This document shows positions 34,986-48,876 of a stretch of DNA of 64,000 nucleotides, in pieces. Origin of the DNA: Inia geoffrensis. Lineage: Eukaryota; Chordata; Mammalia; Artiodactyla; Iniidae. The DNA is taken from contig JAZAQT010000027.1 of assembly GCA_036417435.1 (NCBI GenBank), positions 806,001-870,000 of the forward strand, written 5' to 3'. The notes below the pieces were generated by a model. It saw only the letters and a program-made list of their open reading frames with translations. It ran no database searches and had not been told where the DNA came from. Positions within the stretch are counted from its first letter, which is position 1, and each line of letters opens with the position of its first letter. The position numbers and the translations under genes were made by a program.

Positions 34986-36722
34986 TTGGTTTTCTCTTTG
35001 TTCCAGGAAACACCATCCACTTCTCCAGAGTGGCTGTTGGCAATTTACATCCCGCCCATCAGCATAACAAGGCTGCCGGTTCTCCATGGCCTGTCCTGCC
35101 TCTCTGGATTTTACACTTTTTTTCGGAGGGCCCTTTTGATCGGTGGGAAGTGAGAGTTGCTTGTAGTGCGGATTTCAATTGCAGGCTTGCTTGGTTGGCC
35201 AAAAAGGGCGTATGCGTTTTTTCCTGAACATATTCAGGAAAAAACGCATACGCCCTTTTTGGCCAAGTGCATCACTGTCGAACTGCTGCCTCTTTTCCTA
35301 CGCTTTCAGAGCAATTCTTATCTACCCCACGATATCTGTTTTCTGCAATTCTGCGTCACGTTCAAGTCCTCCTCACAGCCTTCCTTCAATAAATTTTTGG
35401 ATGATAGGGGTCATTTGGAACTCTGCAGGATTGTGAGTTATGGTGCCAGAAATCTCCTTTTCTCAACTCGCTTTCTTGTGAGCTGACCGCAAACCCGAAG
35501 AATTGCTTCAGGCCCTAATCTCATTCCGGCATGGCACGCTGAGCCTTTGGTGAACTCTTCTTCCTGTAGGGAAATCAGAGTTCAATGTGCCCGTCCAAAC
35601 ACATCGAGTTAGCCGCTCATTGGTTCTCCTTATTCCTGATCATCTTCTACCGAAATTGCAAAGTGTGCGAAATAAGAGGTCAAAGGCAGTGACTCTCCAA
35701 GTGGGGAGAATGTTAATATCGCCTCTGGAGCGGCGAACTCGCGTCCCAGGGTTCGAAAATGGCGATGAGTTTCAGAAACTTTGCCTGATCACTTCGTGGA
35801 CCATATTCTGGGTTTTCCATGCATATTTTAGCTGAAGGATAAATCCCTTAAACGTGGAGATTTGGGACCCGTGGAATGGGAACCATGCACCATTACCTCA
35901 AAGGGTCTGCATTCCCTCACCAATAGCATCAGCCCCAAGTGTCCAGCCTTATCTCTCCCACAGCTGTGGATGTAGCGGTGGTAAATCCAACATTCCACAC
36001 AAGCCCTGAAGGACTTATTTAAGAATTTCTCTCTATTTCACAGTCCTTGTGTTTTCTTTTTCAAATTTATTTTTATAAGGGGATTTAGCTTATGTACACT
36101 GCTGTGTGTATGCTGCTGTACACAAATGATTTTCTTATGGAGACCTATAAATGTATGGGTTTTAATTTTCTTCATAGTCAGGTATATTCCTCGGTTTTGA
36201 ACACGGGGTGCTGAGTCCATGTGGTTGAGCGAGGAGTAGGTCTTGTCTAATATATATTTGGCTTATGGAATGGTATCTGTCCTAATATCAACCTCTGGTT
36301 TTATGCAGCCTCCCCACTCTCCTTTCCCCTTAAGCAAGCATCAGTTTCTTTTGTAAATGTGAGACTCTGTTGTGTTTTGTAATGCAGTTCACGCGTAGCC
36401 GTGTTTACGTTCCCGGTATTCGTGATACCTTATGATGTTTCTTTTTCTGTGTGACTTATTTCACTTAGAATCATCATAACTAAATCCACTCATTATGCTG
36501 CTACTGGTCTGTTGCCATTGATTTCATTGTTGAGTGATATTCCATTGTAGGGATGTACCACAACTTTTATATCCATTTTTCTCTTTCTGGGCTATTGAAG
36601 TTGTACCATAGTCAAGGTTCCCGTCAAGAGCGCAGCCCCAAACTTTGGTGTGGCTGTGTCTTTTTCATTTAAATTTTCCGAATCTATGGCACCATAAGTG
36701 GAAGTGCCCTAGGCTCTCTAGC
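34986..36722 (+). repeat. Satellite B unit 6 (1737 bp), dimer block 1, type a
   Basis: The palindrome is at 35195-35266. It shares GATTTCAATTGCAGG, GCGTCACGTTC, GCGAAATAAGAGG and ATCGCCTCTGG with unit 8, 3474 bp away. Confidence 0.9.
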
Positions 36723-38459
36723 TTGGTTTTCTCTTTGTTCCAGGAAACACCATCCACTTCTCCAGAGTGGCTGTTGGCAATTTACATCCCGCCCATCAGC
36801 ATAACAAGGCTGCCGGTTCTCCATGGCCTGTCCTGCCTCTCTGGATTTTACACTTTTTTTCGGAGGGCCCTTTTGATCGGTGGGAAGTGAGAGTTGCTTG
36901 TAGTGCGGATTTCAATTGCAGGCTTGCTTGGTTGGCCAAAAAGGGCGTATGCGTTTTTTCCTGAACATATTCAGGAAAAAACGCATACGCCCTTTTTGGC
37001 CAAGTGCATCACTGTCGAACTGCTGCCTCTTTTCCTACGCTTTCAGAGCAATTCTTATCTACCCCACGATATCTGTTTTCTGCAATTCTGCGTCACGTTC
37101 AAGTCCTCCTCACAGCCTTCCTTCAATAAATTTTTGGATGATAGGGGTCATTTGGAACTCTGCAGGATTGTGAGTTATGGTGCCAGAAATCTCCTTTTCT
37201 CAACTCGCTTTCTTGTGAGCTGACCGCAAACCCGAAGAATTGCTTCAGGCCCTAATCTCATTCCGGCATGGCACGCTGAGCCTTTGGTGAACTCTTCTTC
37301 CTGTAGGGAAATCAGAGTTCAATGTGCCCGTCCAAACACATCGAGTTAGCCGCTCATTGGTTCTCCTTATTCCTGATCATCTTCTACCGAAATTGCAAAG
37401 TGTGCGAAATAAGAGGTCAAAGGCAGTGACTCTCCAAGTGGGGAGAATGTTAATATCGTCTCTGGAGCGGCGAACTCGCGTCCCAGGGTTCGAAAATGGC
37501 GATGAGTTTCAGAAACTTTGCCTGATCACTTCGTGGACCATATTCTGGGTTTTCCATGCATATTTTAGCTGAAGGATAAATCCCTTAAACGTGGAGATTT
37601 GGGACCCGTGGAATGGGAACCATGCACCATTACCTCAAAGGGTCTGCATTCCCTCACCAATAGCATCAGCCCCAAGTGTCCAGCCTTATCTCTCCCACAG
37701 CTGTGGATGTAGCGGTGGTAAATCCATCATTCCACACAAGCCCTGAAGGACTTATTTAAGAATTTCTCTCTATTTCACAGTCCTTGTGTTTTCTTTTTCA
37801 AATTTATTTTTATAAGGGGATTTAGCTTATGTACACTGCTGTGTGTATGCTGCTGTACACAAATGATTTTCTTATGGAGACCTATAAATGTATGGGTTTT
37901 AATTTTCTTCATAGTCAGGTAAATTCCTCGGTTTTGAACACGGGGTGCTGAGTCCATGTGGTTGAGCGAGGAGTAGGTCTTGTCTAATATATATTTGGCT
38001 TATGGAATGGTATCTGTCCTAATATCAACCTCTGGTTTTATGCAGCCTCCCCACTCTCCTTTCCCCTTAAGCAAGCATCAGTTTCTTTTGTAAATGTGAG
38101 ACTCTGTTGTGTTTTGTAATGCAGTTCACGCGTAGCCGTGTTTACGTTCCCGGTATTCGTGATACCTTATGATGTTTCTTTTTCTGTGTGACTTATTTCA
38201 CTTAGAATCATCGTAACTAAATCCACTCATTATGCTGCTACTGGTCTGTTGCCATTGATTTCATTGTTGAGTGATATTCCATTGTAGGGATGTACCACAA
38301 CTTTTATATCCATTTTTCTCTTTCTGGGCTATTGAAGTTGTACCATAGTCAAGGTTCCCGTCAAGAGCGCAGCCCCAAACTTTGGTGTGGCTGTGTCTTT
38401 TTCATTTAAATTTTCCGAATCTATGGCACCATAAGTGGAAGTGCCCTAGGCTCTCTAGC
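36723..38459 (+). repeat. Satellite B unit 7 (1737 bp), dimer block 1, type b
   Basis: The palindrome is at 36932-37003. ATCGTCTCTGG, AATCCATCATTCC and CAGGTAAATTCC distinguish it from unit 6 and recur in unit 9. Confidence 0.9.
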
Positions 38460-40196
38460 TTGGTTTTCTCTTTGTTCCAGGAAACACCATCCACTTCTCC
38501 AGAGTGGCTGTTGGCAATTTACATCCCGCCCATCAGCATAACAAGGCTGCCGGTTCTCCATGGCCTGTCCTGCCTCTCTGGATTTTACACTTTTTTTCGG
38601 AGGGCCCTTTTGATCGGTGGGAAGTGAGAGTTGCTTGTAGTGCGGATTTCAATTGCAGGCTTGCTTGGTTGGCCAAAAAGGGCGTATGCGTTTTTTCCTG
38701 AACATATTCAGGAAAAAACGCATACGCCCTTTTTGGCCAAGTGCATCACTGTCGAACTGCTGCCTCTTTTCCTACGCTTTCAGAGCAATTCTTATCTACC
38801 CCACGATATCTGTTTTCTGCAATTCTGCGTCACGTTCAAGTCCTCCTCACAGCCTTCCTTCAATAAATTTTTGGATGATAGGGGTCATTTGGAACTCTGC
38901 AGGATTGTGAGTTATGGTGCCAGAAATCTCCTTTTCTCAACTCGCTTTCTTGTGAGCTGACCGCAAACCCGAAGAATTGCTTCAGGCCCTAATCTCATTC
39001 CGGCATGGCACGCTGAGCCTTTGGTGAACTCTTCTTCCTGTAGGGAAATCAGAGTTCAATGTGCCCGTCCAAACACATCGAGTTAGCCGCTCATTGGTTC
39101 TCCTTATTCCTGATCATCTTCTACCGAAATTGCAAAGTGTGCGAAATAAGAGGTCAAAGGCAGTGACTCTCCAAGTGGGGAGAATGTTAATATCGCCTCT
39201 GGAGCGGCGAACTCGCGTCCCAGGGTTCGAAAATGGCGATGAGTTTCAGAAACTTTGCCTGATCACTTCGTGGACCATATTCTGGGTTTTCCATGCATAT
39301 TTTAGCTGAAGGATAAATCCCTTAAACGTGGAGATTTGGGACCCGTGGAATGGGAACCATGCACCATTACCTCAAAGGGTCTGCATTCCCTCACCAATAG
39401 CATCAGCCCCAAGTGTCCAGCCTTATCTCTCCCACAGCTGTGGATGTAGCGGTGGTAAATCCAACATTCCACACAAGCCCTGAAGGACTTATTTAAGAAT
39501 TTCTCTCTATTTCACAGTCCTTGTGTTTTCTTTTTCAAATTTATTTTTATAAGGGGATTTAGCTTATGTACACTGCTGTGTGTATGCTGCTGTACACAAA
39601 TGATTTTCTTATGGAGACCTATAAATGTATGGGTTTTAATTTTCTTCATAGTCAGGTATATTCCTCGGTTTTGAACACGGGGTGCTGAGTCCATGTGGTT
39701 GAGCGAGGAGTAGGTCTTGTCTAATATATATTTGGCTTATGGAATGGTATCTGTCCTAATATCAACCTCTGGTTTTATGCAGCCTCCCCACTCTCCTTTC
39801 CCCTTAAGCAAGCATCAGTTTCTTTTGTAAATGTGAGACTCTGTTGTGTTTTGTAATGCAGTTCACGCGTAGCCGTGTTTACGTTCCCGGTATTCGTGAT
39901 ACCTTATGATGTTTCTTTTTCTGTGTGACTTATTTCACTTAGAATCATCATAACTAAATCCACTCATTATGCTGCTACTGGTCTGTTGCCATTGATTTCA
40001 TTGTTGAGTGATATTCCATTGTAGGGATGTACCACAACTTTTATATCCATTTTTCTCTTTCTGGGCTATTGAAGTTGTACCATAGTCAAGGTTCCCGTCA
40101 AGAGCGCAGCCCCAAACTTTGGTGTGGCTGTGTCTTTTTCATTTAAATTTTCCGAATCTATGGCACCATAAGTGGAAGTGCCCTAGGCTCTCTAGC
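38460..40196 (+). repeat. Satellite B unit 8 (1737 bp), copy of unit 6
   Basis: The palindrome is at 38669-38740. The alternating a/b marks of units 6-9 show that a 3474-bp dimer was duplicated as one block. Confidence 0.9.
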
Positions 40197-41932
40197 TTGG
40201 TTTTCTCTTTGTTCCAGGAAACACCATCCACTTCTCCAGAGTGGCTGTTGGCAATTTACATCCCGCCCATCAGCATAACAAGGCTGCCGGTTCTCCATGG
40301 CCTGTCCTGCCTCTCTGGATTTTACACTTTTTTTCGGAGGGCCCTTTTGATCGGTGGGAAGTGAGAGTTGCTTGTAGTGCGGATTTCAATTGCAGGCTTG
40401 CTTGGTTGGCCAAAAAGGGCGTATGCGTTTTTTCCTGAACATATTCAGGAAAAAACGCATACGCCCTTTTTGGCCAAGTGCATCACTGTCGAACTGCTGC
40501 CTCTTTTCCTACGCTTTCAGAGCAATTCTTATCTACCCCACGATATCTGTTTTCTGCAATTCTGCGTCACGTTCAAGTCCTCCTCACAGCCTTCCTTCAA
40601 TAAATTTTTGGATGATAGGGGTCATTTGGAACTCTGCAGGATTGTGAGTTATGGTGCCAGAAATCTCCTTTTCTCAACTCGCTTTCTTGTGAGCTGACCG
40701 CAAACCCGAAGAATTGCTTCAGGCCCTAATCTCATTCCGGCATGGCACGCTGAGCCTTTGGTGAACTCTTCTTCCTGTAGGGAAATCAGAGTTCAATGTG
40801 CCCGTCCAAACACATCGAGTTAGCCGCTCATTGGTTCTCCTTATTCCTGATCATCTTCTACCGAAATTGCAAAGTGTGCGAAATAAGAGGTCAAAGGCAG
40901 TGACTCTCCAAGTGGGGAGAATGTTAATATCGTCTCTGGAGCGGCGAACTCGCGTCCCAGGGTTCGAAAATGGCGATGAGTTTCAGAAACTTTGCCTGAT
41001 CACTTCGTGGACCATATTCTGGGTTTTCCATGCATATTTTAGCTGAAGGATAAATCCCTTAAACGTGGAGATTTGGGACCCGTGGAATGGGAACCATGCA
41101 CCATTACCTCAAAGGGTCTGCATTCCCTCACCAATAGCATCAGCCCCAAGTGTCCAGCCTTATCTCTCCCACAGCTGTGGATGTAGCGGTGGTAAATCCA
41201 TCATTCCACACAAGCCCTGAAGGACTTATTTAAGAATTTCTCTCTATTTCACAGTCCTTGTGTTTTCTTTTTCAAATTTATTTTTATAAGGGGATTTAGC
41301 TTATGTACACTGCTGTGTGTATGCTGCTGTACACAAATGATTTTCTTATGGAGACCTATAAATGTATGGGTTTTAATTTTCTTCATAGTCAGGTAAATTC
41401 CTCGGTTTTGAACACGGGGTGCTGAGTCCATGTGGTTGAGCGAGGAGTAGGTCTTGTCTAATATATATTTGGCTTATGGAATGGTATCTGTCCTAATATC
41501 AACCTCTGGTTTTATGCAGCCTCCCCACTCTCCTTTCCCCTTAAGCAAGCATCAGTTTCTTTTGTAAATGTGAGACTCTGTTGTGTTTTGTAATGCAGTT
41601 CACGCGTAGCCGTGTTTACGTTCCCGGTATTCGTGATACCTTATGATGTTTCTTTTTCTGTGTGACTTATTTCACTTAGAATCATCGTAACTAAATCCAC
41701 TCATTATGCTGCTACTGGTCTGTTGCCATTGATTTCATTGTTGAGTGATATTCCATTGTAGGGATGTACCACAACTTTTATATCCATTTTTCTCTTTCTG
41801 GGCTATTGAAGTTGTACCATAGTCAAGGTTCCCGTAAAGAGCGCAGCCCCAAACTTTGGTGTGGCCTGTCTTTTACATTTAAATTTTCCGAATCTATGGC
41901 ACCATAAGTGGAAGTGCCCTAGGCTCTCTAGC
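40197..41932 (+). repeat. Satellite B unit 9 (1736 bp), copy of unit 7 with a switched end
   Basis: The palindrome is at 40406-40477. It follows unit 7 until its last part, where it changes to the GTGGCCTGTCTTTTACATTT ending, so an exchange point lies near 41700-41860. Confidence 0.9.
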
Positions 41933-43668
41933 TTGGTTTTCTCTTTGTTCCAGGAAACACCATCCACTTCTCCAGAGTGGCTTTTGGCAATTTACATCCC
42001 GCCCATCAGCATAACAAGGCTGCCAGTTCTCCATGGCCTGTCCTGCCTCTCTGGATTTTACACTTTTTTTCGGAGGGCCCTTTTGATCGGTGGGAAGTGA
42101 GAGTTGCTTGTAGTGCGGATTTCCATTGCAGGCTTGCTTGGTTGGCCAAAAAGGGCGTATGCGTTTTTTCCTGAACATATTCAGGAAAAAACGCATACGC
42201 CCTTTTTAGCCAAGTGCATCACTGTCGAACTGCTGCCTCTTTTCCTACGCTTTCAGAGCAATTCTTATCTACCCCACGATATCTGTTTTCTGCAATTCTG
42301 CGTCGCGTTCAAGTCCTCCTCACAGCCTTCCTTCAATAAATTTTTGGATGATAGGGGTCATGTGGAACTCTGCAGGAGTGTGAGTTATGGTGCCAGAAAT
42401 CTCCTTTTCTCAACTCGCTTTCTTGTGAGCTGACCGCAAACCCGAAGAATTGCTTCAGGCCCTAATCTCGTTCCGGCATGGCACGCTGAGCCTTTGGTGA
42501 ACTCTTCTTCCTGTAGGGAAATCAGAGTTCAATGTGCCCGTCCAAACACATCGAGTTAGCCGCTCATTGGTTCTCCTTATTCCTGATCATCTTCTACCGA
42601 AATTGCAAAGTGTGCGAAACAAGAGGTCAAAGGCAGTGACTCTCCAAGTGGGGAGAATGTTAATATCGCCTCTGGAGCGGCGAACTCGCGTCCCAGGGTT
42701 CGAAAATGGCGATGAGTTTCAGAAACTTTGCCTGATCACTTCGTGGAACATATTCTGGGTTTTCCATGCATATTTTAGCTGAAGGATAAATCCCTTAAAC
42801 GTGGAGATTTGGGACCCGTGGAATGGGAACCATGCACCATTACCTCAAAGGGTCTGCATTCCCTCACCAATAGCATCAGCCCCAAGTGTCCAGCATTATC
42901 TCTCCCACAGCTGTGGATGTAGCGGTGGTAAATCCATCATTCCACACAAGCCCTGAAGGACTTATTTAAGAATTTCTCTCTATTTCACAGTCCTTGTGCT
43001 TTCTTTTTCAAATTTATTTTTATAAGGGGATTTAGCTTATGTACACTGCTGTGTGTATGCTGCTGTACACAAATGATTTTCTTATGGAGACCTATAAATG
43101 TATGGGTTTTAATTTTCTTCATAGTCAGGTATATTCCTCGGTTTTGAACATGGGGTGCTGAGTCCATGTGGTTGAGCGAGGAGTAGGTCTTGTCTAATAT
43201 ATATTTGGCATATGGAATGGTATCTGTCCTAATATCAACCTCTGGTTTTATGCAGCCTCCCCACTCTCCTTTCCCCTTAAGCAAGCATCAGTTTCTTTTG
43301 TAAATGTGAGACTCTGTTGTGTTTTGTAATGCAGTTCACGCGTAGCCGTGTTTACGTTCCCGGTATTCGTGATACCTTATGATGTTTCTTTTTCTGTGTG
43401 ACTTATTTCACTTAGAATCATCGTAACTAAATCCACTCATTATGCTGCTACTGGTCTGTTGCCATTGATTTCATTGTTGAGTGATATTCCATTGTAGGGA
43501 TGTACCACAACTTTTATATCCATTTTTCTCTTTCTGGGCTATTGAAGTTGTACCATAGTCAAGGTTCCCGTAAAGAGCGCAGCCCCAAACTTTGGTGTGG
43601 CCTGTCTTTTACATTTAAATTTTCCGAATCTATGGCACCATAAGTGGAAGTGCCCTAGGCTCTCTAGC
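41933..43668 (+). repeat. Satellite B unit 10 (1736 bp), hybrid
   Basis: It starts like units 11, 13 and 15 (GTGGCTTTTGGC, CTGCCAGTTCTCC, and G-to-A at 42208 in the palindrome 42142-42213). It ends like units 12 and 14 (GAACATGGGGTG, TTGGCATATGG). This is a recombinant between the two dimer types. Confidence 0.9.
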
Positions 43669-45404
43669 TTGGTTTTCTCTTTGTTCCAGGAAACACCATC
43701 CACTTCTCCAGAGTGGCTTTTGGCAATTTACATCCCGCCAATCAGCATAACAAGGCTGCCAGTTCTCCATGGCCTGTCCTGCCTCTCTGGATTTTACACT
43801 TTTTTTCGGAGGGCCCTTTTGATCGGTGGGAAGTGAGAGTTGCTTGTAGTGCGGATTTCCATTGCAGGCTTGCTTGGTTGGCCAAAAAGGGCGTATGCGT
43901 TTTTTCCTGAACATATTCAGGAAAAAACGCATACGCCCTTTTTAGCCAAGTGCATCACTGTCGAACTGCTGCCTCTTTTCCTACGCTTTCAGAGCAATTC
44001 TTATCTACCCCACGATATCTGTTTTCTGCAATTCTGCGTCGCGTTCAAGTCCTCCTCACAGCCTTCCTTCAATAAATTTTTGGATGATAGGGGTCATGTG
44101 GAACTCTGCAGGAGTGTGAGTTATGGTGCCAGAAATCTCCTTTTCTCAACTCGCTTTCTTGTGAGCTGACCGCAAACCCGAAGAATTGCTTCAGGCCCTA
44201 ATCTCGTTCCGGCATGGCACGCTGAGCCTTTGGTGAACTCTTCTTCCTGTAGGGAAATCAGAGTTCAATGTGCCCGTCCAAACACATCGAGTTAGCCGCT
44301 CATTGGTTCTCCTTATTCCTGATCATCTTCTACCGAAATTGCAAAGTGTGCGAAACAAGAGGTCAAAGGCACTGACTCTCCAAGTGGGGAGAATGTTAAT
44401 ATCGCCTCTGGAGCGGCGAACTCGAGTCCCAGGGTTCGAAAATGGCGATGAGTTTCAGAAAGTTTGCTGATCACTTCGTGGACCATATTCTGGGTTTTCC
44501 ATGCATATTTTAGCTGAAGGATAAATCCCTTAAACGTGGAGATTTGGGACCCGTGGAATGGGAACCATGCACCATTACCTCAAAGGGTCTGCATTCCCTC
44601 ACCAATAGCATCAGCCCCAAGTGTCCAGCCTTATCTCTCCCACAGCTGTGGATGTAGCGGTGGTAAATCCAACATTCCACACAAGCCCTGAAGGACTTAT
44701 TTAAGAATTTCTCTCTATTTCACAGTCCTTGTGTTTTCTTTTTCAAATTTATTTTTATAAGGGGATTTAGCTTATGTACAGTGCTGTGTGTATGCTGCTG
44801 TACACAAATGATTTTCTTATGGAGACCTATAAATCTATGGGTTTTAATTTTCTTCATAGTCAGGTATATTCCTCGGTTTTGAACACGGGGTGCTGAGTCC
44901 ATGTGGTTGAGCGAGGAGGAGGTCTTGTCTAATATATATTAGGCTTATGGAATGGTATCTGTCCTAATATCAACCTCTGGTTTTATGCAGCCTCCCCACT
45001 CTCCTTTCGCCTTAAGCAAGCATCAGTTTCTTTTGTAAATGTGAGACTCTGTTGTGTTTTGTAATGCAGTTCACGCGTAGCCGTGTTTACGTTCCCGGTA
45101 TTCGTGATACCTTATGATGTTTCTTTTTCTGTGTGACTTATTTCACTTAGAATCATCGTAACTAAATCCACTCGTTATGCTGCTACTGGTCTGTTGCCAT
45201 TGATTTCATTGTTGAGTGATATTCCATTGTAGGGATGTACCACAACTTTTATATCCATTTTTCTCTTTCTGGGCTATTGAAGTTGTACCATAGTCAAGGT
45301 TCCCGTCAAGAGCGCAGCCCCAAACTTTGGTGTGGCTGTGTCTTTTTCATTTAAATTTTCCGAATCTATGGCACCATAAGTGGAAGTGCCCTAGGCTCTC
45401 TAGC
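43669..45404 (+). repeat. Satellite B unit 11 (1736 bp), dimer block 2, type a
   Basis: The palindrome at 43878-43949 carries the TTTTTAGCC change. The missing base is in AAGTTTGCTGATCAC. Later marks GTACAGTGCTG, AATCTATGGG and CCTTTCGCCTT recur in unit 13. Confidence 0.9.
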
Positions 45405-47140
45405 TTGGTTTTCTCTTTGTTCCAGGAAACACCATCCACTTCTCCAGAGTGGCTGTTGGCAATTTCCATCCCGCCCATCAGCATAACAAGGCTGCCGGTT
45501 CTCCATGGCCTGTCCTGCCTCTCTGGATTTTACACTTTTTTTCGGAGGGCCCTTTTGATCGGTGGGAAGTGAGAGTTGCTTGTAGTGCGGATTTCCATTG
45601 CAGGCTTGCTTGGTTGGCCAAAAAGGGCGTATGCGTTTTTTCCTGAACATATTCAGGAAAAAACGCATACGCCCTTTTTGGCCAAGTGCATCACTGTCGA
45701 ACTGCTGCCTCTTTTCCTACGCTTTCAGAGCAATTCTTATCTACCCCCCGATATCTGTTTTCTGCAATTCTGCGTCGCGTTCAAGTCCTCCTCACAGCCT
45801 TCCTTCAATAAATTTTTGGATGATAGGGGTCATTTGGAACTCTGCTGGATTGTGAGTTATGGTGCCAGAAATCTCCTTTTCTCAACTCGCTTTCTTGTGA
45901 GCTGACCGCAGTCCCGAAGAATTGCTTCAGGCCCTAATCTTGTTCCGGCATGGCACGCTGAGCCTTTGGTGAACTCTTCTTCCTGTAGGGAAATCAGAGT
46001 TCAATGTGCCCGTCCAAACACATCGAGTTAGCCGCTCATTGGTTCTCCTTATTCCTGATCATCTTCTACCGAAATTGCAAAGTGTGCGAAACAAGAGGTC
46101 AAAGGCACTGACTCTCCAAGTGGGGAGAATGTTAATATCGCCTCTGGAGTGGCGAACTCGCGTCCCAGGGTTCGAAAATGGCGATGAGTTTCAGAAACTT
46201 TGCCTGATCACTTCGTGGACAATATTCTGGGTTTTCCATGCATATTTTAGCTGAAGGATAAATCCCTTAAACGTGGAGATTTGGGACCCGTGGAATGGGA
46301 ACCATGCACCATTACCTCAAAGGGTCTGCATTCCCTCACCAATAGCATCAGCCCCAAGTGTCCAGCATTATCTCTCCCACAGCTGTGGATGTAGCGGTGG
46401 TAAATCCATCATTCCACACAAGCCCTGAAGGACTTATTTAAGAATTTCTCTCTATTTCACAGTCCTTGTGCTTTCTTTTTCAAATTTATTTTTATAAGGG
46501 GATTTAGCTTATGTACACTGCTGTGTGTATGCTGCTGTACACAAATGATTTTCTTATGGAGACCTATAAATGTATGGGTTTTAATTTTCTTCATAGTCAG
46601 GTATATTCCTCGGTTTTGAACATGGGGTGCTGAGTCCATGTGGTTGAGCGAGGAGTAGGTCTTGTCTAATATATATTTGGCATATGGAATGGTATCTGTC
46701 CTAATATCAACCTCTGGTTTTATGCAGCCTCCCCACTCTCCTTTCCCCTTAAGCAAGCATCAGTTTCTTTTGTAAATGTGAGACTCTGTTGTGTTTTGTA
46801 ATGCAGTTCACGCGTAGCCGTGTTTACGTTCCCGGTATTCGTGATACCTTATGATGTTTCTTTTTCTGTGTGACTTATTTCACTTAGAATCATCGTAACT
46901 AAATCCACTCATTATGCTGCTACTGGTCTGTTGCCATTGATTTCATTGTTGAGTGATATTCCATTGTAGGGATGTACCACAACTTTTATATCCATTTTTC
47001 TCTTTCTGGGCTATTGAAGTTGTACCATAGTCAAGGTTCCCGTAAAGAGCGCAGCCCCAAACTTTGGTGTGGCCTGTCTTTTACATTTAAATTTTCCGAA
47101 TCTATGGCACCATAAGTGGAAGTGCCCTAGGCTCTCTAGC
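45405..47140 (+). repeat. Satellite B unit 12 (1736 bp), dimer block 2, type b
   Basis: The palindrome at 45614-45685 is intact. GACCGCAGTCCCGAAG, GGAGTGGCGAACTCGCG and GAACATGGGGTG recur in unit 14. Confidence 0.9.
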
Positions 47141-48876
47141 TTGGTTTTCTCTTTGTTCCAGGAAACACCATCCACTTCTCCAGAGTGGCTTTTGGCAATT
47201 TACATCCCGCCCATCAGCATAACAAGGCTGCCAGTTCTCCATGGCCTGTCCTGCCTCTCTGGATTTTACACTTTTTTTCGGAGGGCCCTTTTGATCGGTG
47301 GGAAGTGAGAGTTGCTTGTAGTGCGGATTTCCATTGCAGGCTTGCTTGGTTGGCCAAAAAGGGCGTATGCGTTTTTTCCTGAACATATTCAGGAAAAAAC
47401 GCATACGCCCTTTTTAGCCAAGTGCATCACTGTCGAACTGCTGCCTCTTTTCCTACGCTTTCAGAGCAATTCTTATCTACCCCACGATATCTGTTTTCTG
47501 CAATTCTGCGTCGCGTTCAAGTCCTCCTCACAGCCTTCCTTCAATAAATTTTTGGATGATAGGGGTCATGTGGAACTCTGCAGGAGTGTGAGTTATGGTG
47601 CCAGAAATCTCCTTTTCTCAACTCGCTTTCTTGTGAGCTGACCGCAAACCCGAAGAATTGCTTCAGGCCCTAATCTCGTTCCGGCATGGCACGCTGAGCC
47701 TTTGGTGAACTCTTCTTCCTGTAGGGAAATCAGAGTTCAATGTGCCCGTCCAAACACATCGAGTTAGCCGCTCATTGGTTCTCCTTATTCCTGATCATCT
47801 TCTACCGAAATTGCAAAGTGTGCGAAACAAGAGGTCAAAGGCACTGACTCTCCAAGTGGGGAGAATGTTAATATCGCCTCTGGAGCGGCGAACTCGAGTC
47901 CCAGGGTTCGAAAATGGCGATGAGTTTCAGAAAGTTTGCTGATCACTTCGTGGACCATATTCTGGGTTTTCCATGCATATTTTAGCTGAAGGATAAATCC
48001 CTTAAACGTGGAGATTTGGGACCCGTGGAATGGGAACCATGCACCATTACCTCAAAGGGTCTGCATTCCCTCACCAATAGCATCAGCCCCAAGTGTCCAG
48101 CCTTATCTCTCCCACAGCTGTGGATGTAGCGGTGGTAAATCCAACATTCCACACAAGCCCTGAAGGACTTATTTAAGAATTTCTCTCTATTTCACAGTCC
48201 TTGTGTTTTCTTTTTCAAATTTATTTTTATAAGGGGATTTAGCTTATGTACAGTGCTGTGTGTATGCTGCTGTACACAAATGATTTTCTTATGGAGACCT
48301 ATAAATCTATGGGTTTTAATTTTCTTCATAGTCAGGTATATTCCTCGGTTTTGAACACGGGGTGCTGAGTCCATGTGGTTGAGCGAGGAGGAGGTCTTGT
48401 CTAATATATATTAGGCTTATGGAATGGTATCTGTCCTAATATCAACCTCTGGTTTTATGCAGCCTCCCCACTCTCCTTTCGCCTTAAGCAAGCATCAGTT
48501 TCTTTTGTAAATGTGAGACTCTGTTGTGTTTTGTAATGCAGTTCACGCGTAGCCGTGTTTACGTTCCCGGTATTCGTGATACCTTATGATGTTTCTTTTT
48601 CTGTGTGACTTATTTCACTTAGAATCATCGTAACTAAATCCACTCGTTATGCTGCTACTGGTCTGTTGCCATTGATTTCATTGTTGAGTGATATTCCATT
48701 GTAGGGATGTACCACAACTTTTATATCCATTTTTCTCTTTCTGGGCTATTGAAGTTGTACCATAGTCAAGGTTCCCGTCAAGAGCGCAGCCCCAAACTTT
48801 GGTGTGGCTGTGTCTTTTTCATTTAAATTTTCCGAATCTATGGCACCATAAGTGGAAGTGCCCTAGGCTCTCTAGC
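47141..48876 (+). repeat. Satellite B unit 13 (1736 bp), copy of unit 11
   Basis: The palindrome is at 47350-47421. It shares the one-base loss and late marks of unit 11 at an offset of 3472 bp. Confidence 0.9.
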
